The notes under the pieces: generated by a model
The model's input: only the letters and a program-made list of their open reading frames with translations
What the model was told of the DNA's origin: nothing
Databases searched by the model: none
Translations under genes and position numbers: made by a program
Assembly: GCA_020425915.1 (NCBI GenBank)
Contig: JAGQQZ010000741.1
Coordinates: 1 to 6,841 of the forward strand
Length of the DNA: 6,841 nt
From: Planctomycetota bacterium
Lineage (GTDB): Bacteria; Planctomycetota; UBA1135; UBA2386
Reading direction: 5' to 3'
In this document: piece by piece, positions 4,136-6,841 of the stretch
Layout: each line of letters begins with the position of its first letter
Position numbering within the stretch: the first letter of the stretch is position 1

Positions 4136-6694
4136 ATGAGGTGGAACACGCTCCCGAGGCGGCGCATGCAGATGCGACTCGCGTCGTACTTCGTCGCGAT
4201 GGCCGCGTTCGCGGTGTTCTTCCAGGTGTTCCTGACCGATCACGCGATCGCGACGGTCATCGGGACCCTGCCCAACGACCGCGCGATCGCCCGAGCGCTG
4301 CTTCCGACCGCGCTCGACGGCGGGCTGTACTGGACGCTCGCTGTCGTGGTCCCGCTCATGGTCACGATCGGGGCGCTCGTGACGTTTCGGGTCGCGGGTC
4401 CCGCGACGCGACTGCAGCTCTTCTTCGAACGGCTCGCCAACGGTGAATCCATGGGACCCTGCCGACTCCGCGACCACGATGATCTGCAGGTGCTGTGCGC
4501 AGCCACCAATCGCGCGCTCGCGCGCGTGAACTTCCGCAGTATCTCGTCGCGCTCGGGCATGGGCGATCGCACCGAATCCGGCTTCGCGATCATCGTCGCG
4601 CTGGTGACGATCGTGATCCTCGCGTCGACGATCTTGACCGCGGTCATGAGCTTCCAGTCGCACTCGACGCAGGTCGAGCGCCGCGGCGAGGACTACGAGC
4701 TCGAGGTCGCCGTCGAGAGCGCGACCGACCTCGCGATCCACGAGATCTGGTCGCGGTTCCACGGCACGGTCATGAGCGGCGTCAATCCCGACAGCGTCGA
4801 GGGTTTCCGCGACTACCTGTCGAGCATCGGCGCCAACGACCAGGCCGGCGTCGCGAACCCGGTCGGTTACGACGTCCTCGCCACGCTCGGCCTCGACTTC
4901 GACGCCGACGGCACGAAGGAGCTCTCGAACGTCACGATCGACGAACTGCGCCTCGTCCGTGTCGACAACGCGAACGACACCGAAGTGCGACTGACCGCGA
5001 CCGTGTCCGGACGCTCGAACCGCGCCGCCGGTCCCAACGCCGCCGGATGGAAGCGCTCGATCGAGACCACGTTCATGGTCGAACCCGACCTCTGGGGCGG
5101 TCTCGAGTTCGCGTTGTTGGCGAACAACGTCAACTGCGTGCTCTGCCACACGACCGTCGATTCGACCGAACGATACTACGCCGCGGGCGGCAGCGGCCCC
5201 TACTCACGCATCAAGGTCGGCACGCTCGAGCGCCTCATGATGCGCGACAACGCCGATTCCCAGATCCTCGGCACGCTGTACTCCGGCGGGCCGATCACCG
5301 ACAAGTCCGGCGTCGCCATCTCGCCGAGCGATTGGGCGAGCCACACGCTGCGGTCGGTGCAGCTCGACTCCGACGGCAAGGTCGTCGAAGACGTCTCGGG
5401 CAACCCGGTGTCCGCGCCGATGGTGCCCGCCGACGGCGACACCGAGGAGAACGGGCGCCTCTACGAGAACTACGACGCGACCTCGATGGTCGATGGCGAG
5501 CTGCCGGCGACGTTCCCGCCGCCGTTCCCGGACGACGGCGGCATCGACCCGCTGACCGACGATCCGACGCCGACCGTCGGCAACGGCAACCGCATGGTCG
5601 ACGACAACGAGTACTACGCGGCGACCAAGGAGTTCCACGGCACGATCAGCGGCGGGCAGATCTTCGTGCTCGATCCGGCCGACTCGATCGTCTCGAACGC
5701 CGATCTGACGGTGGCGATGACCACCTCGAACAAGACGTCGCTGACGAGCAACACGTCGGGCCAGGTGTTCCTGACCGGAACGGCCGCGAACCCGATCCAG
5801 CTCAACGGCTCGGTCGCGATCGACGGCAACCTCGTGATCCGCGGCTACGTCAAGGGCAACGGCCAGATCTGGGTGCGCGGCAACGCATACGCGCCGACCG
5901 ACGTGCAGTACCTCGACGGCGACGTCAGCGGCAACCGGACCTACGGCACCGCGAGCGACGGCACCGAGAACCTGCTCGTGCTCACGACCGGCGGCAACGT
6001 CCTGATCGGCGATCCGACGCTGCCGAACTCACTGAACGCCGCGCAGGCGTCGTTCGTCCAGATGGAACTCGCGACGTTCAATCGCAACGAGTGGGTCAAG
6101 ACCCAGCCGACGTTGCCAGGCGCGAGCGGCACCGTCACGAACCTCGCCTACGATCCGACCTACGTTCCACGCTACTACGCGATGACGAACGGCGAACCGA
6201 TCGGCATCTTCAGCAACACCGGCCGCGGCTGGTTCGATGCGACCGGCGAGTGGCACGGCGAGGAACACCCGCAGTACTGGAGTTCGACGTGGCTCGACTT
6301 CGCCGACCCGTCGGACCCGCTCGATCCGATCCTCTACGACGCGAGCGGCAACCCGAAGGCCGAGATCCTGTACGTGACCGGCGCGAACTCGTGGATCGCC
6401 GACGCGCAACTCACCCGGATGTTCGACCTGATGAACACCGGTCGCTCGCCCGACCCGCTGCAGATCGACATGTTCGCCTACACGAACAACGCGATCTTCG
6501 GCATCACGAGCGCGGCGCACGGCAACACCGGCGGCAAGATCCGCGTCAACGGCGGCATCGTCGCTGCCGATGTCGGGCTGCTCGCGACCGAGGGCATCCA
6601 GCTCAACTACGACCGCCGCGCGGCGCAGGCGTTGCGCATCCAGGGCAACGAGAGCGTGACGATTCGGCGGAGTTCGTCGGCGATCCTGCGGTGA
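4136..6694 (+). CDS. HAMP-like membrane module fused to a large PilX/GspK-like minor pilin with a CxxCH motif
   Basis: An 852-residue protein with two parts. Residues 1-130 repeat the preceding gene: helix 1 (about 15-34), LPND (45-48), helix 2 (about 64-84), AGP at 87-89, and HAMP-like LANGES...CRLR...DDLQVLC...NRA. After a linker, residues 147-173 read ESGFAIIVALVTIVIL and onward, a PilX/GspK-type prepilin start with Gly149/Phe150 as the likely cleavage point; the +5 glutamate is absent, as is usual for that class. The exported part has an alpha-helical stalk (about 174-210), a D-rich loop DFDADGT (254-260), and NVNCVLCHTT with CxxCH at 334-338. A probable beta-helix or stacked-strand region rich in G, N and T follows (about 500-625; for example PIQLNGSVAIDGNLVIRGYV). 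It closes with VNGGIVAADVGLLATEG and LNYDRR. Large PilX-type proteins of planctomycetes look similar from memory. The last gene of the operon, probably forming a pilus tip or pseudopilus cap. Confidence 0.85.
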   Translation: MRWNTLPRRRMQMRLASYFVAMAAFAVFFQVFLTDHAIATVIGTLPNDRAIARALLPTALDGGLYWTLAVVVPLMVTIGALVTFRVAGPATRLQLFFERLANGESMGPCRLRDHDDLQVLCAATNRALARVNFRSISSRSGMGDRTESGFAIIVALVTIVILASTILTAVMSFQSHSTQVERRGEDYELEVAVESATDLAIHEIWSRFHGTVMSGVNPDSVEGFRDYLSSIGANDQAGVANPVGYDVLATLGLDFDADGTKELSNVTIDELRLVRVDNANDTEVRLTATVSGRSNRAAGPNAAGWKRSIETTFMVEPDLWGGLEFALLANNVNCVLCHTTVDSTERYYAAGGSGPYSRIKVGTLERLMMRDNADSQILGTLYSGGPITDKSGVAISPSDWASHTLRSVQLDSDGKVVEDVSGNPVSAPMVPADGDTEENGRLYENYDATSMVDGELPATFPPPFPDDGGIDPLTDDPTPTVGNGNRMVDDNEYYAATKEFHGTISGGQIFVLDPADSIVSNADLTVAMTTSNKTSLTSNTSGQVFLTGTAANPIQLNGSVAIDGNLVIRGYVKGNGQIWVRGNAYAPTDVQYLDGDVSGNRTYGTASDGTENLLVLTTGGNVLIGDPTLPNSLNAAQASFVQMELATFNRNEWVKTQPTLPGASGTVTNLAYDPTYVPRYYAMTNGEPIGIFSNTGRGWFDATGEWHGEEHPQYWSSTWLDFADPSDPLDPILYDASGNPKAEILYVTGANSWIADAQLTRMFDLMNTGRSPDPLQIDMFAYTNNAIFGITSAAHGNTGGKIRVNGGIVAADVGLLATEGIQLNYDRRAAQALRIQGNESVTIRRSSSAILR
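4559..6694 (+). other. PilX-like portion of the fusion, with possible internal start
   Basis: An in-frame ATG at 4559 (residue 142 of the fusion, MGDRTESGF) would on its own give a 711-residue PilX-like prepilin with an 8-residue leader, the ordinary size for such a signal. The 20 bases before it contain no purine-rich ribosome-binding site, so a separate start is possible but not preferred. It marks where an ancestral separate gene probably began. Confidence 0.4.
5135..5149 (+). other. CxxCH motif in the PilX-like protein
   Basis: These codons encode C334-V-L-C-H338. CxxCH is the covalent heme c attachment motif of c-type cytochromes. By eye these are the only two cysteines after residue 121, so they are alone in the exported region, which is the correct compartment for heme c attachment. 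A disulfide or metal site remains possible. Confidence 0.5.
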
Positions 6695-6759
6695 AGGCGG
6701 TGTAGCCGCGGTACGTTTCGTGTCGCGGAGTGCTCGGCTCGCGAGCGCTCGGGATCAAA

Positions 6760-6789
6760 GGCAAGACGTGGGGGCTCCCCCCGTTTGCC
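6760..6789. repeat. Imperfect hairpin downstream of the pilin operon
   Basis: GGCAA (6760-6764) pairs with TTGCC (6785-6789), ACG (6766-6768) with CGT (6782-6784), and GGGG (6770-6773) with CCCC (6777-6780), with one bulge and one mismatch. It begins 65 bases after the operon stop codon and may act as a terminator or an mRNA end stabiliser. It lacks a T-tract. Confidence 0.35.
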
Positions 6790-6792
6790 CCG

Positions 6793-6841
6793 TCACCTTC
6801 GCGTCGGTCGCCCTGCGGGCGAGCGACCGACGCGAAGGTGA
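6793..6841. repeat. Perfect 19-bp inverted repeat at the window end, possible terminator
   Basis: TCACCTTCGCGTCGGTCGC (6793-6811) is the exact reverse complement of 6823-6841, with an 11-base spacer. The inner bases can also form a small nested CGCCC-TGC-GGGCG hairpin. The stem ends on the last base of the window, so it may be longer. It follows the operon by about 100 bases and fits a strong, possibly bidirectional transcription end; a dispersed palindromic repeat is an equal alternative. No T-tract is visible inside the window. Confidence 0.55.

Noticed and set aside
3893..5149. A 418-codon minus-strand frame across the HAMP and PilX regions.
   Set aside because: It has charged low-complexity composition and is antisense to a conserved tandem duplication and a prepilin signal.
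4222..5776. The string CCAGGTGTTCCTGA shared by both HAMP modules and again near 5761 in the PilX part.
   Set aside because: It encodes QVFL each time; in the HAMP copies it reflects paralogy, and the third case is explained by strong codon bias.
4495..6705. A 736-codon plus-strand frame overlapping the PilX-like region.
   Set aside because: It is an arginine-rich shadow of the pilin frame, without a membrane segment or domain.
6737..6751. Short palindromes GCTCGCGAGC and CGAGCGCTCG after the operon.
   Set aside because: Ten-base palindromes of this composition are expected by chance in DNA this rich in CG and have no spacer for a stable loop.
1..6841. CRISPR arrays, tRNA or rRNA genes, insertion sequences, integrases or phage genes.
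   Set aside because: No regularly spaced repeats, cloverleaf, rRNA segment, transposase or recombinase sequence was seen.

Overview
The window looks like a piece of a high-GC planctomycete (Planctomycetota) chromosome. Two things point there. The secreted protein on the left ends in a C-terminal domain pattern (GTGTPGC...P.ISIGGA...VYLQIVSID...TRGLHMRIG) that I associate with large families of exported planctomycete proteins. The lipoprotein and pilins next to it carry the DxDxDG-rich, pseudopilin-like sequence style that I also associate with that phylum. Both assignments rest on pattern memory, not a search.

Layout: two genes on the minus strand occupy the left third. A secreted protein of unknown function lies at 33-1091, and a lipoprotein with a pseudopilin-like globular domain at 1203-2009. 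The 111-bp gap between them contains three separate hairpins. A very short divergent gap (2010-2064) separates the lipoprotein from a tightly packed plus-strand operon. That operon encodes a PilV/GspI-like minor pilin (2065-2643), a PilW/GspJ-like minor pilin (2645-3640), a small two-helix membrane protein with a HAMP-like domain (3649-4119), and an 852-residue protein (4136-6694). The last protein starts with a second copy of the HAMP module and continues, in the same frame, into a very large PilX/GspK-like minor pilin. Gaps inside the operon are 1, 8 and 16 bases. After the operon come an imperfect hairpin and a perfect 19-bp inverted repeat that runs exactly to the window edge.

How they may work together: the V-W-X order of minor pilins matches the operons that build the tip complex of type IV pili or type II pseudopili. 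No ATPase, platform protein, secretin, prepilin peptidase or major pilin is in the window, so the machinery must be encoded elsewhere. The unusual parts are (i) the duplicated HAMP-like membrane module inserted between the pilin genes, (ii) its fusion to the PilX-like protein so that the prepilin cleavage site (Gly149/Phe150) lies inside the polypeptide at the expected cytoplasmic side, and (iii) a CxxCH heme-attachment-type motif that holds the only two cysteines of the exported pilin part. Aspartate-rich DxDxDG loops occur in both smaller pilins, in the large PilX-like protein and in the divergent lipoprotein, which suggests calcium binding as a shared theme.
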